Source: Chlorocebus sabaeus (taxonomy: Eukaryota > Chordata > Mammalia > Primates > Cercopithecidae). From it: DNA of 64,000 nt. Where the stretch lies: the NCBI RefSeq assembly GCF_047675955.1, contig NC_132926.1, positions 15,505,326 through 15,569,325 on the forward strand, in the 5' to 3' direction. The position numbers and the translations under genes are program-made. Below the pieces are notes generated by a model that had not been told where the DNA came from, searched no databases, and saw only the letters and a program-made list of their open reading frames with translations. This document shows positions 1 to 9,830 of the stretch, one piece after another. The stretch's first letter is position 1. Every line of letters starts with the position of its first letter.

Positions 1-119
1 TCTTTCTGCTTGAAATGGGCTTTCCTTAGATCTGAGTTTGGCAGACTTAATTGTGTCATTTATGTCTCAGTTCAAACATCAACTTTCAGAAAGGCTGTAC
101 CTGATTTCTGTATGTAAAA

Positions 120-494
120 GATCAACTCCTCCTCTAGTCCCTCTCTATTCATTACCTTGTTGTGGTCTTAGTGTTTTACAAGCATTACCAGTATCTAAAC
201 TTATTTTTTTCTAACATATCAATATCTGAACTTACAGCTTTTATCTTTTGTGTTTGTTTATTTTAGTTCACTGTTTTTCTCTCCTCTATTAAAATGTAAG
301 CTCCATGAAGGTAAGGACTTTTCTCTTCTGTTTATTAAAATGTCTCCGACCAGATGTGGTGGTGTGCGCCTGTACTCCCAGCTGCTCAGGAGGCTGAGGC
401 AGGAGAATCGCTTGAACCTGGGTGGTAGAGGCTGCAGTGAGTCAAGATTATGTCACTGCACTCCAGCCTGGGTGACAGAGTGAGACTCTGTCTC

Positions 495-525
<31 letters not shown>

Positions 526-585
526 TAAGTCTCCAAGTCCTAGAACACTGTGAGCACCTAGTACATATTTATTGAATGTCAAAAT
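120..585 (+). repeat. L2 LINE 3' end, interrupted by Alu
   Basis: Pyrimidine-rich text followed by 'atgtaagctccatgaagg' and, after the Alu, 'cctagaacactgtgagcacc' and 'atttattgaatg' matches the usual L2 3' end. It is split at about 347 by a truncated Alu. Old and diverged; non-coding. Confidence 0.7.
352..527 (+). mobile_element. 5'-truncated Alu with (AAT)n tail
   Basis: Begins inside the Alu right half ('gatgtggtggtgtgcgcc') and runs to 'gagactctgtctc', then an (AAT)n tail at about 496-526. Flanking 'gtctcc' copies (near 342 and 528) look like the target-site duplication. An ORF across it (250-483) is Alu-derived and not a gene. Confidence 0.85.
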
Positions 586-654
586 TAGTGAATGGATGAA
601 AAGGCCAATCTCATCTTTCCCAAAAACTAACTGCCATAAAATCTTAATTTTTGA

Positions 655-1085
655 AATACTCATCAGTCATTCATTCGACATAAATATGTTAATCAACTGT
701 GTCAGACTCTGTACAGGACACTAGATAAACAGTAGTGAACAAAACAGACTGTTTGCACTTGTTGAGCTTATACACTAGTGTTGACCAACAGTGTATATAT
801 AAATATTATGTCTTGTCATGTTCTAGTAAACCAGCTCTCTAAATAAAAGTCCTGACTGGTAGTATTGCCAGTTGCCACGGTGTAAATATTTGCAACATGG
901 CAAATTTCAAGTTTTAATATTTTAAAAAATCACCTGGCAAATTTTTGAGAAATTTAGTAATTGACTTCCATGAGCGGGTATGGCTATGTCAGATAGTATT
1001 CAGTGCTATGGAGAAATATAAAGCAGGTGTGGATAAAGTGTGAAGAGACTTTTAAGGAAACCATGTTAGTTTGCGAATGACATGT
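655..1085 (-). repeat. L2 LINE 3' region, minus strand, with ~210-bp interruption
   Basis: 660-775 ('tgaacaaaacagactg', 'gagcttatacactagtg') and 986-1080 ('gtcagatagt', 'tgctatggagaaatataaag') are consecutive parts of the reverse complement of the L2 3' region. About 776-985 between them is not L2 and I do not recognise it. Confidence 0.6.
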
Positions 1086-1158
1086 GAGCAGATATTTGAA
1101 GGAACTGGGACACCAATTTTGTGAGTATCTTGAAGAAAATAATTTAAGACAAAATGAA

Positions 1159-1455
1159 GGTTGGGTGCGGTGGCTCACGCCTGTAATCCCAGCACTTTGG
1201 GAGGCCAAGGCGGGCAGATCACGAGGGCAGGAGTTTGAGACAAGCCTGACCAACATGGTGAAACCCCATCTCTAGTAAAAATACAAAAATTAGCCTGGCC
1301 TGGTGGCAGACGCCTGTAATCCCAGCTACTCAGGAGGCTGAAGCAGCAGAATTGCTTGAACCCAGGAGGTGGAGGCTGCAGTGAGCCAAGATCGTGCCAT
1401 TGCACTCCAACCTGGTAACAGAATGAGACTCTGTCTCAGGAAAAAAAAAAAAAAA
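1159..1455 (+). mobile_element. Alu (AluS-type), full length
   Basis: Complete dimeric Alu from 'ggttgggtgcggtggctcac' to a 15-A tail. 'Agtttgagacaagcctgacc' in the left arm is S-like. Overlapping ORFs on both strands are translations of this element. Confidence 0.95.
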
Positions 1456-2394
1456 GAAACAGAAATGCATAGGCCTGAGGTAGGAGCATGCCTGGAACAA
1501 GAAGAAGGGTGTGGTTATGGCAGAGTGAGCAAGTGGGGAGGAGAGGTGAGGTTGGATGAGATCGGAGAGCCTAGCAACCCCTTTCAAGAACTGCCATTGT
1601 TACTCTAAATGAGACGGAGCACCTATGGATTGGGGCAGAGGAATAAAAAGATTGATAATTATGGTCACCCTAACACAATAACTGTTGTCATGTTCTAACT
1701 CCAAAACTAATAATAAAACTAATATATAGTATAGAAATCCTACTGCAGTCATTACGAACGCAAGTGCAAAATCTTTTTATAAGCCTACAGTGGGAATTTT
1801 CCTTTATAAATGTCAGTGACAGATGTACGAGCAGCAAATGTCTTTGTGGATAACTTAAAGTCCTTGTTTGTAGTTCCACCAACAACTCGCATATCTGGCA
1901 AACACAAATGTTTGTCTGGCAGTTGCTGGTCTATACTTATGGCAAACATCATTCCAGGTTGTTGTACAATAAATTTCCTTTGGGGATGATTTTATGAGAC
2001 CCATTTTGGATTTTAAGGGGACATCCCTGCACAGGTTTAATAATAGCGTAAGAGATATTCACAGATTTTTATAAAAAACTGATTTTTAATGTTAAGACTA
2101 GTTTTAATATAAGTGATTTTTGTGCTAATAGCTTTTCAAAGTGCCACTTAACTGCATATTATAGCTAAAGAAGAATGTGGGTAACATTGCAAGAAATAAT
2201 TCTACATTCCTTCTCCATAAAACTCTGGTCTTGGTTTGTGAATTGCACTAATGAGGTCTATATATGAGGTAGTTAATACCCACTTGGCCTTCTTACAAAT
2301 GCATGCCCTGACAAGAAGAGGGCTCTATAAGAGAATGTGAATGATTCTACAAAAACCCATGAGAAGCATCAGACAAAAAGAGAAAAATATAAAA
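1456..2394. other. No recognised feature
   Basis: Unique-looking AT-rich DNA. Short ORFs (longest 65 codons on the minus strand, 1688-1885) show no domain or homology I recognise. Confidence 0.6.
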
Positions 2395-2590
2395 CAGGTG
2401 CCTCTTATTAAGCACTTAGTATTTGCCCAGCACAATGCTAAGCACTTTGTTTACATTAGCTCCATAATTTCCTTTGAGCTAAGTACTGTTTATAGGTCAG
2501 GTTCAAAGAATTTAAGTGTCATACAAAGTCACATGAGCGGTAAGTGGCAATGGTAGGACTTGACTCTGCAGCCTGTGCTCCTTCATGCCT
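2395..2590 (-). repeat. MIR SINE, minus strand
   Basis: Shows the MIR reverse-complement order: 'attaagcacttagtatttgc', 'gctaagcactttgtttacat', 'cctttgagctaagtactg', then 'gtaagtggcaatggtagg'. Old tRNA-derived SINE; non-coding. Confidence 0.75.
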
Positions 2591-2653
2591 GCCATGTGTT
2601 GCTGCCTACAGGTAGAGTCAGATGTAACTTTATCATATATAAGAGTAGCACAC

Positions 2654-2945
2654 GGCTGGGTGCGGTGGCTCACGCCTGTAATCCCAACACTTTAGGGCAG
2701 ATCCCCTGAGGTTAGGAGTTTGAGACCAACCTGGCCAACATGGTGAAATCCTGTCTCTACTAAAAATACAAGAATTAACCAGTCGTGGTGGTGGACATCT
2801 GTAATCCCAGCTACTTGGGAGGCTGAGAAAGGAGAATCACTTGAACCCAGGAGGCAGTGATTGCAGTGAGCCAAAATTGCGCCACTGCACTCCAGCCTGG
2901 GCAGCAGAGCGAGACTTGATCTCAAAAAAAAAAAAAAAAAAAAAA
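2654..2945 (+). mobile_element. Alu (AluS-type) with small left-arm deletion
   Basis: Begins 'ggctgggtgcggtggctcac'; lacks about 15 bases after 'aacacttta' in the left arm; ends in a ~22-A tail. Flanks 'gtagcacac' and 'gtagcagac' are a slightly diverged target duplication. Confidence 0.95.
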
Positions 2946-4115
2946 GGTAGCAGACATTACCCTAAAGATGTTTCCCATTTAAAATCTTACAAATTATCCC
3001 ACAAGTCCCCACAAGTCCCTAGGGATTATGACAGCTATAGCCACACAGAAAATTTTGCTTTTCTACCCATCATGAACCATTTAAATTTCCTAAGTCAGCA
3101 TTTCCCAAAAGATATTCAATGGACCACTAATCAATTACATGTCCTTTTTATGGTGTACTGTGGCCAGATTGGTATGGGATATATTGGGTAAACAAAGTTA
3201 TATAGATTATTGTTATTTATTTATTTGGTTTTTAGGACCTCTTCGATTCTTTAATAATGTTCTTTGAAAATTGCTAAGAGGTCAGATAATTCACTTTGTT
3301 TCCTAAACATATTTGATTGAAGAACATTTTCTTTCAATACAGTAACATGGGGAATGCTTTGCAAGAGCACTTTTTGGAGAGCTTCCTCTCACTTATGCTT
3401 AAGTTCAGGTTTATAACACAAATAGAAGCATCATCTCTTCAGGAGAGTGCCCATCCAAGAGTTCAGTATGATTTCAGAAGAGGATGAATCAGAGCCACAC
3501 ACTTACTTGTTTCTGTTTTAAAGACTCTGGCACTAGTTCAACTTCTGACAGAGATGTGTAGATATCACTAAAATCAAAGAATGAAATTGTATTCCTTGAA
3601 GATAACTCTTATCACATTCTTAGACACCTTGGGGTTTTTATTTTATTTTTATGTTTTGGAACGGGTAAGATAGTGAACATCACCCCCAAACAAGCTTGCT
3701 TAGTTATAGACACTGACTAGAGGCAAGAGCTGAATCCTTGGATCCTTCCATGTTCACGTGGCATTTTCTCACTTACAGAAAGTGTCTATGTATCTGTGTG
3801 TATGCCTGTGTGTGTACACATATGTGTGTGTTCCTTGCAACGCCTTAGGGGAAATTTTTGGTCTTATCAAAATAACATTACTATCAGAATTTAGTCATTT
3901 AATCAGCCTGAATTCCTGAGCAGACATAGCAAATTGCTCCCCAGAACCAGAAAAATTAAGAGAGGAGATCCTCTGACAGAAATCCTCTAACTGCCTCATT
4001 GGACATGTTCCTTTTGCCTTTGAATAAACTATGCTCTGAACTGTATATCAGAATATCAAAATCATCATGTACTAAATGAGGAAGGCATTATTATATAGAA
4101 TAGCGTGGGCTTCTA
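2946..4115. other. No recognised gene; short TG-rich tract
   Basis: Unique AT-rich sequence. A weak TG-rich stretch lies at about 3786-3832 (imperfect 'gtgtgtatgcctgtgtgtg'). No exon-like ORF apart from an Alu-overlapping frame that ends at 3191. Confidence 0.55.
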
Positions 4116-4119
4116 TGTC

Positions 4120-4435
4120 CATGAGGGCTGAATCCAATCATAGCTCTATCCACTAACTCCCAGGCTGTGTGACTTATTTACTTATGTATTCATTCACTTA
4201 TTTATTCCAATCATGCATGTATTAAGCAAATTCTTATGGACTGCCTTTTATATTTCTAAACTTGTTTTCATCACAAGTTCACAGTGCAAGGCAGATAAGC
4301 CTTTGAGCCTCACTTTCTTCATCTGTAAATTGGGAATTTATGGGACTGGTAGTGAGAATTAAATGAAACTATGTATATAAAGTATCTAGTGTAGTGCCTG
4401 GTGCACAACAGGGGCTTGATAAATCCTAGTGATCG
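4120..4435 (+). repeat. MIR SINE, plus strand, with insertion
   Basis: The MIR core 'cttcatctgtaaattggg' through 'gtagtgcctggtgcacaaca' lies at about 4300-4430, and the upstream MIR part ('atagctctatccactaac', 'gctgtgtgac') at 4137-4172. The AT-rich 'attcattcacttatttattc' block between them is a separate insertion, possibly L2. Confidence 0.7.
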
Positions 4436-5149
4436 TTAAACCAAGGGTGATAATAATACTTCCTGATTTCTAACCAGCTGAACTGAACAGTTCACACAAG
4501 TATATTCCTTTGCATGGGAGGGGAAAAAAGCAGCTGCTTATATTGTGGGTTTGTTTGGTATTTTTTTCCATTAAATAGCTATAATTTCCAAAGTATTTAC
4601 TCCTTGCAGTCTAGATAATAAAGGCTGTTTTATAGGAAAGATGCTATCTTAGGGGAATATCATTTTAAGTGACATTACCTATGAATGCTTTAATTCTTAT
4701 TGGTTTATCAGATTAGTTTACAAATTGCCTGGCAAGTCCCTAAGAGAGTGGGAAGCTGGAAGGCACATTACATGAGAAAAGACCAAAAGAGATCTTTGGA
4801 CAAGGGACTGACGGGAGAGCTGCAATATTAGGAGGCTCTCAGAAGCAAGGGAATGGAAGTTCTAAGACAGAAAGGAGAAAGAGGATAGATACTTACTAAA
4901 ATTTTGCAGTATTCTCTTCAGATTAAAACTACAGTTTTTATCATTGCCTATGAAAACTTACATGAGCCAAAAACCCATGTATCACTCTTTTCCTCATCTT
5001 ATACTATTCTTTCTTTGTTAATTGCACTTTGGTCTCACAGAGCTTCTTTCTGGCCACCAAACTCCCAGCATTCCCCTGGTCTCAGTTCAACGGAATTGAG
5101 GTTTTTGTATTTGCCAAGGTTCTACTGTTTGTAATGGTTCCTTCCACAT
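4436..5149. other. No recognised feature
   Basis: Unique sequence; the 76-codon frame at 4904-5134 lacks any motif I recognise. Confidence 0.55.
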
Positions 5150-5243
5150 TTTCCACCATTTTGTAATAGTAATGGTTGGCTCCAAGGTCTCAGCTCATTG
5201 AAGAGGTCTTCTCTGACCACCACACCTAAGAAAGCCTCCGATA

Positions 5244-5547
5244 GGCCAGGCACAGTGGCTCACGCCTGAAATCCCAGCCCTCTTGAGAGGCCGAGGTGGG
5301 TGGATCACGAGGTCAGGAGTTTGAGACCATCCCGACCAACATGGTGAAACCCTGTCTCTACTAAAAATACAAAAATTAGCCAGGTGTGGTGGGACATGCC
5401 TGTAAACCCAACTACTGGGAGGCCAAGGCAGGAGAATCTCTTGAACCTGGAAGGTGGAGGTTGCAGTGAGCCGAGATCGCCACTGCACTCCAGCCTGGGC
5501 GACAAAGCGAGACTCTGGGTCAAAAAAGAAGAAGAAGAAAAAAAACC
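5244..5547 (+). mobile_element. Alu (Sc-like), full length
   Basis: Inserted in L2. 'Atcacgaggtcaggag' plus 'gaccatcccgaccaac' is Sc-like. Target duplication 'agaaagcctccgata' (5229-5243) and 'agaaagcctcagata' (5548-5562) flanks it. The tail is A-rich with GAA units. The 127-codon minus-strand frame is antisense Alu. Confidence 0.95.
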
Positions 5548-5636
5548 AGAAAGCCTCAGATAATCTCCAACATATCATTCTATCATTGTTATTACATTTA
5601 CCATAATCTAAAAACTTCTTTTTAAGCTTAATTAGG

Positions 5637-5966
5637 CTTTGTTTTTTTTTCGTTTTTCTTTTCTTCGTCTTCTTCTTTTTTTTTTTTTAGATGATATCTT
5701 GCTCTGTTGCCCAGGCTGGAGTGCGATGGCGTGATCTGGGCTCACTGCAACCTCCACCTCCCGGGCTCAAGCAATTCTCCTGCCTCAGTCTCCTGAGTAG
5801 CTGGGATTACAGGCATGCGCCACCACGTCTGGCTAATTTTTGTATTTTTAGTAGAGACGGGGTGTCACCATATTGGTCAGGCTGGTCTTGAACTCCTGAC
5901 CTCATGATCCGCCCACCTCAGCCTCCCAAAGTGCTAGGATTACAGGCATGAGCCACCACGCCGAGC
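5637..5966 (-). mobile_element. Alu (AluS-type), minus strand
   Basis: Poly-T/pyrimidine tail (about 5640-5689), body from 'agatgatatcttgctctg' to 'caccacgccgagc'. Exact 10-bp duplication 'cttaattagg' at 5627-5636 and 5967-5976. With the plus-strand Alu at 5244 it forms an inverted pair about 90 bp apart. Confidence 0.95.
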
Positions 5967-6125
5967 CTTAATTAGGGTTTTAATTATCTGATTCCACTCT
6001 GGTTTTCAGAATATAAGCTCTAGATACACAAAGTGTTTGTCTTTTTTGTTGCTGTATCTCTAGCACTAGGAATTATGACTACCATCTAGTAGAGTCTCAA
6101 TAAAAAAACTGTTGAATGAATAAAT

Positions 6126-7304
6126 GATTTAATACCAGCATAAATAAAATCCTTCAAAGGTATGTTGAGAAGTGGCAAAGAGTAACTTCACCAAATTGAT
6201 AATTTTGCCTAGGGCCAAAGCTGAATGTAACATTAATAATGTTCATTGATATTTTCTGGACTAATTTTGACATCTCTAATGAAAGAATTATTCCTTCATG
6301 CATGCAATTCAGGGAAATCAGTTATTATTCTAATCAATGTCTTGCTACTTTGAGCAATGGTTATTTTAAATCACCATAACGGTGTGTTTGACCATGTGTC
6401 TTGAGAAGAATTTTCCATCTTTACATTTTTATTTAGTATAGGGGAGAGGTGATTTTTTAATATGTGTATGGAGGATTAATAATTATGTAGATATTTGTTA
6501 TGTAATAACATCATCAGAAAGAACAATAACAGCTTTTATTTTAACGGATTCTAGGCAAAATATCATTACCTTTATTCTCCCCTCAAAATAAATAACCAAA
6601 TAATTACTTATCTTGTTTCATTTTCTTAGTGACAAGTTTCATTAGTTTAAGACATTTTTAGAATCTCACAATTTCCATATTTGCTATCATATTACTTCTA
6701 AGGATGTCAAATTCCTGCTAACCCACAAATAAGAGACTCAAGGCCTGTATGTCAAACACAAGGTTTCTTCCAGAGCTCAAAAACATCTTGTGCTGCAAAC
6801 AGAATGGCAATTACTGATGCAAAAAACGTATAGCTCCCTCAAGGCTTTCAGAAATCTTGATTATTTAATCAGTGTTCTTGATTTGTAAGGCTAGGTAGTT
6901 GATGGCTCCCAAAATGTGTCACGTTGGACATTAGCCAGATGGAATGCCAGTTTTCATTTGAGATTAAAGAGGTAAAATCCAACAAGAAAGGTTTTCCACC
7001 ACCTCGGACTATAGCTCAACTTATATCAGATGACAAATAAAACTTGGCAGTCTGCTTTGCCCATGATTTTAAAACAGATACTTCATTGAACTGTCAGTTA
7101 CCAAATGAGGTGATTAACGCTGATGTTGATTAAAATTTTATTCTATGTTTTTATAACTGACAAGTCTCTCTTCTTTTTGGGGGGAATCTAGTTCTTTCCA
7201 TTTAATTCTCACCTCTTGTTTAAGGTTTCATTATGCCATTTAGGTTTTGATATATACACTTACTGGTGCTATTTTCAAGGCTTTTCTATTGTATACTTGC
7301 AAAA
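6126..7304. other. No recognised feature
   Basis: AT-rich unique sequence with no long ORF, no clear repeat and no RNA-gene motif. Confidence 0.55.
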
Positions 7305-7376
7305 TTAATGTACAGTATGCATTACATAGCAGGAACCTAATTAATGTACAGTATGCATTACATAGCAGGAACCTAA
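7305..7376. repeat. Perfect 36-bp tandem duplication
   Basis: Two identical adjacent 36-base units (7305-7340 and 7341-7376), each starting 'ttaatgtacagtatgcatta' and ending 'caggaacctaa'. No mismatch is visible, so the duplication is recent or maintained. Lies in unique AT-rich DNA. Confidence 0.95.
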
Positions 7377-7662
7377 ATCACATGCATTTCTTTCATAGTT
7401 ATACATAGGAATACCATAGTGATGTTTTACTTAACTGCTTGCAGATATGCCTCTTTCTCTCTTTTAGTTGTTTCATTTTATCTGTACAGAGTTTTGGTTT
7501 TTAGAACGTTGGGGCCCTAATTTACACCAACAGCATACTTGAAACTGACAGCTCTACTAAAAAAATAGGTGATAGAGGTGATAGCTACAAGGAAAGCGAC
7601 GGGACAGCAGCAAGTAGTCAGACAAAAAGTGTTTACTAATATCAACACTAAGAAAATAAAGG

Positions 7663-7985
7663 GGCTGGGCACAGTAGCTCACACCTGTAATCTCAGCACT
7701 TTGGGAGGCCGAGGCGGGAGGATCACTTGAGGTCAGGAGTTCAAGACCAGCCTGGTCAACATGGTGAAACTCTGTCTCTACTAAAAATAAAAAAAAAAAT
7801 TAGCCTGGCATGGTGGCACGTGCCTATAATCCCAGCTGCTCGGGAGGCCAAAGCATGAGAATTGCTTGAACCTGGGAAGTGGAGGTTGCAGTGAGCTGAG
7901 GTGGTGCCACTACACTCCAGCCTGGGTGACAGTGAGACTCTGTCTCAAAAAAAAAAAAAAAAAAAAAAAAAGAAAGAAAGAAAGT
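7663..7985 (+). mobile_element. Alu (AluS-type), full length
   Basis: Starts 'ggctgggcacagtagctcac', ends in a ~24-A run followed by (GAAA)n. Flanks 'agaaaataaagg' (7651-7662) and 'agaaagtaaagg' (about 7979-7990) are a near-perfect target duplication. Confidence 0.95.
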
Positions 7986-8179
7986 AAAGGAAGGCCTGGG
8001 AGTCTGAAGTTCAAGAGTTCAGGAAGAAGTAGTCAGTTCAGATGTCCAGGCTGGAGAGAAGCCAGCATTCCAGGCCTGGAGGTGCATTAAATAAAGGACA
8101 CCAGTGACCAGGTCACTAGGCTGCGCCTGACCAACAGACACAATTATATTTGTTGGGAGTATCATTTCATATGACACTT

Positions 8180-8545
8180 TCCCTTTCTTTGGCTTCAATC
8201 CTATGAAACTTCTTTCAATTTTCTTACCAGACCTTACCCTCTCTCATTTTGGGGCTTGGATAATAAGTTCCCTCTCTGTAGGTCACTCTTTCCTGTTTCT
8301 CTCCCCTTCCCCCAATATTTCCCTGGCTATAAGTTGCTTCCCTCCCAATTTTCAGTTCCATATCACCTCTAGCAGGAAGATGTTTCTGACTACATATGTG
8401 CAGGTGGAGCCCTAGGATTCTGTTATTCTGTATAGTAGGTGCTATGTACCTTGAAGGTAAGGATTGTATTGATCCTCATCCATTCTTGTATCTCTAGCAT
8501 CCAACGTAGCACCATCCAATTGCTTAATAAATATTTGTTGAAGTA
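8180..8545 (+). repeat. L2 LINE 3' end
   Basis: Pyrimidine-rich L2 3' text closing with 'ttgtatctctagcatccaac' and 'ttaataaatatttgttgaag'. The 70-codon frame at 8203-8415 is within this fossil and has no independent support. Confidence 0.7.
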
Positions 8546-8794
8546 AAAAAGCATTGCCTATGGGTGTGGGTGGCTATGGGCACTTGAGTATAAGCAGGAA
8601 ATTGATTGCAGCCTGTTGAAGAGCAAGCATTAAGGTGGTAGAAAAACTGATATCCGGAGGGGCAGGGCTAAAGGAACTGAGGTTCTTGACAGTGATATAG
8701 GGTGAGGGTCTAACTCCATAGAACTCCGTTCAGCAGTCCCCAGAATGTTGATTTAGTTATTAAGAAAGCAGCTAATACTAATAATGCTTTCCAA

Positions 8795-8990
8795 TCTCAC
8801 TGTACTTCATACTCAAAGGATTTATTGAGCTTTATAAACACTGATTAATCATCCTTGCCCCAGTGAGGGGGTAAGAGTTATTATGCTCATATTATGGAGA
8901 GGAAAACCAAGGCAGAGAGAGAGATTAAGTGGTTAACCCAAGGTCAGGCAGTGAGTCATGGAGAGCTGGCACTTAGACATGCAGTTTTAA
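8795..8990 (-). repeat. MIR SINE, minus strand
   Basis: 'Tattatggagaggaaaacc', 'ttaagtggttaacccaaggt' and 'gagctggcacttagacatgc' follow the MIR minus-strand order (gasket of 'aggaaactgaggc...', 'caaggtcacacagc'). Confidence 0.65.
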
Positions 8991-9196
8991 ACTTGCAGCT
9001 CTGGGCTTAGTCTATTAAGCACAGAACTGGAAGTTGGATGGCTTCCCTGACCCCCTAGAAGGGATGAGCAGCTCCCTTTTCCATGCTTTCCCATCTCCAT
9101 TGGCCCTACCATTGCCTTTATCTTACTATCTGCCAGGTATTGTGCCTGGCATTTTTCATATATTTTCATGGAATTCTGAAGAGAAAAGGAACTACT

Positions 9197-9337
9197 GTTT
9201 TCTTTTTCTTTTCCTTCTTTCCTTCTCCTTCCTTCCTTCCTTCCTTCCTTCCTTCCTTCCTTCCTTCCTTCCTTCCTTCCTTCCTTCCTTCTCTCTCTCT
9301 CTCTTTCTTTCTTTTTCTTTCTTTCTCTCTTTCTCTC

Positions 9338-9381
<44 letters not shown>

Positions 9382-9431
9382 TTTCTTCCTTTCTTCCTTT
9401 CTTCCTTTCTTCCTTTCTTCCTTTCTTTCTT
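9197..9431. repeat. 235-bp polypyrimidine microsatellite (TTCC)n/(TC)n/(TTTC)n
   Basis: Almost pure C/T: about 16 CCTT units at 9227-9290, then mixed TC and TTTC, a (CT)n run at about 9351-9378, and alternating TTCC/TTTC to 9431. It is the overgrown poly-A tail of the Alu at 9432-9710, read from the complementary strand. The 130-174 codon frames over it are low-complexity artefacts. Confidence 0.95.
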
Positions 9432-9710
9432 TTGGAATCTTGCTCTGTCGCCCAGGCTGGAATGGAGTGGTGTGATCTCAGCTCACTGCAACCTCTGCCT
9501 CCCGGGTTCAAGTGATTCTCCTGCCTCAGCCTCCTGAGTAGCTGGGACTACAGGCGTGCACCACCACACCTGGCTAGTTTTTGTATATTTATTAGAGATG
9601 GGATTTTGCCATGCTGGCCAGGCTGGTCTCAAACTCCTGACCTCAGGTGATCTGCACATGTCGGCCTCCCAAAGTGCTGGGATTACAAGTGTGAGCCACC
9701 GTGCCTGGCC
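9432..9710 (-). mobile_element. Alu (AluS-type), minus strand
   Basis: Body from 'tttggaatcttgctctg' to 'ccaccgtgcctggcc'; the left arm (reverse) reads 'ctcaaactcctgacctcagg' as in AluS. Tail is the preceding pyrimidine microsatellite. Confidence 0.95.
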
Positions 9711-9830
9711 TATTTCTACCATTTTCAAGATGAGAAAACTATGTCTCAAAAATATTAATTAACTGTTAAGTAGAAGACTTGGGATTGAGGCCTGTGATTC
9801 TCAGAAGTGAAAGCCCATGCTGTTTTACAT

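Larger units (their letters stand above)
5150..6125 (+). repeat. L2 LINE 3' end split by two Alus
   Basis: L2 text in three pieces: 5180-5243 ('gaagaggtcttctctgacca'), 5548-5636, and 5967-6125 ('tgctgtatctctagcactag', 'ctgttgaatgaataaatg'). The two Alus between them are in opposite orientation, each with its own target duplication. Confidence 0.75.
9105..9830 (-). repeat. MIR SINE, minus strand, split by Alu and its tail
   Basis: Left part 9110-9190 ('atctgccaggtattgtgcct'); right part 9711-9830 ('ttcaagatgagaaaactatg', 'gacttgggattgaggcctg'). A minus-strand Alu with an expanded pyrimidine tail sits between them. Confidence 0.65.

Noticed and set aside
5195..5578. 127-codon minus-strand ORF
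   Set aside because: It is antisense translation of the Alu at 5244-5547; typical Alu peptide (e.g. 'SPCWSGWSQTPDL').
8987..9537. Long ORFs of 130-174 codons on both strands
   Set aside because: Low-complexity Phe/Leu/Ser or Arg/Lys/Glu runs from a pyrimidine microsatellite plus Alu; not a protein gene.
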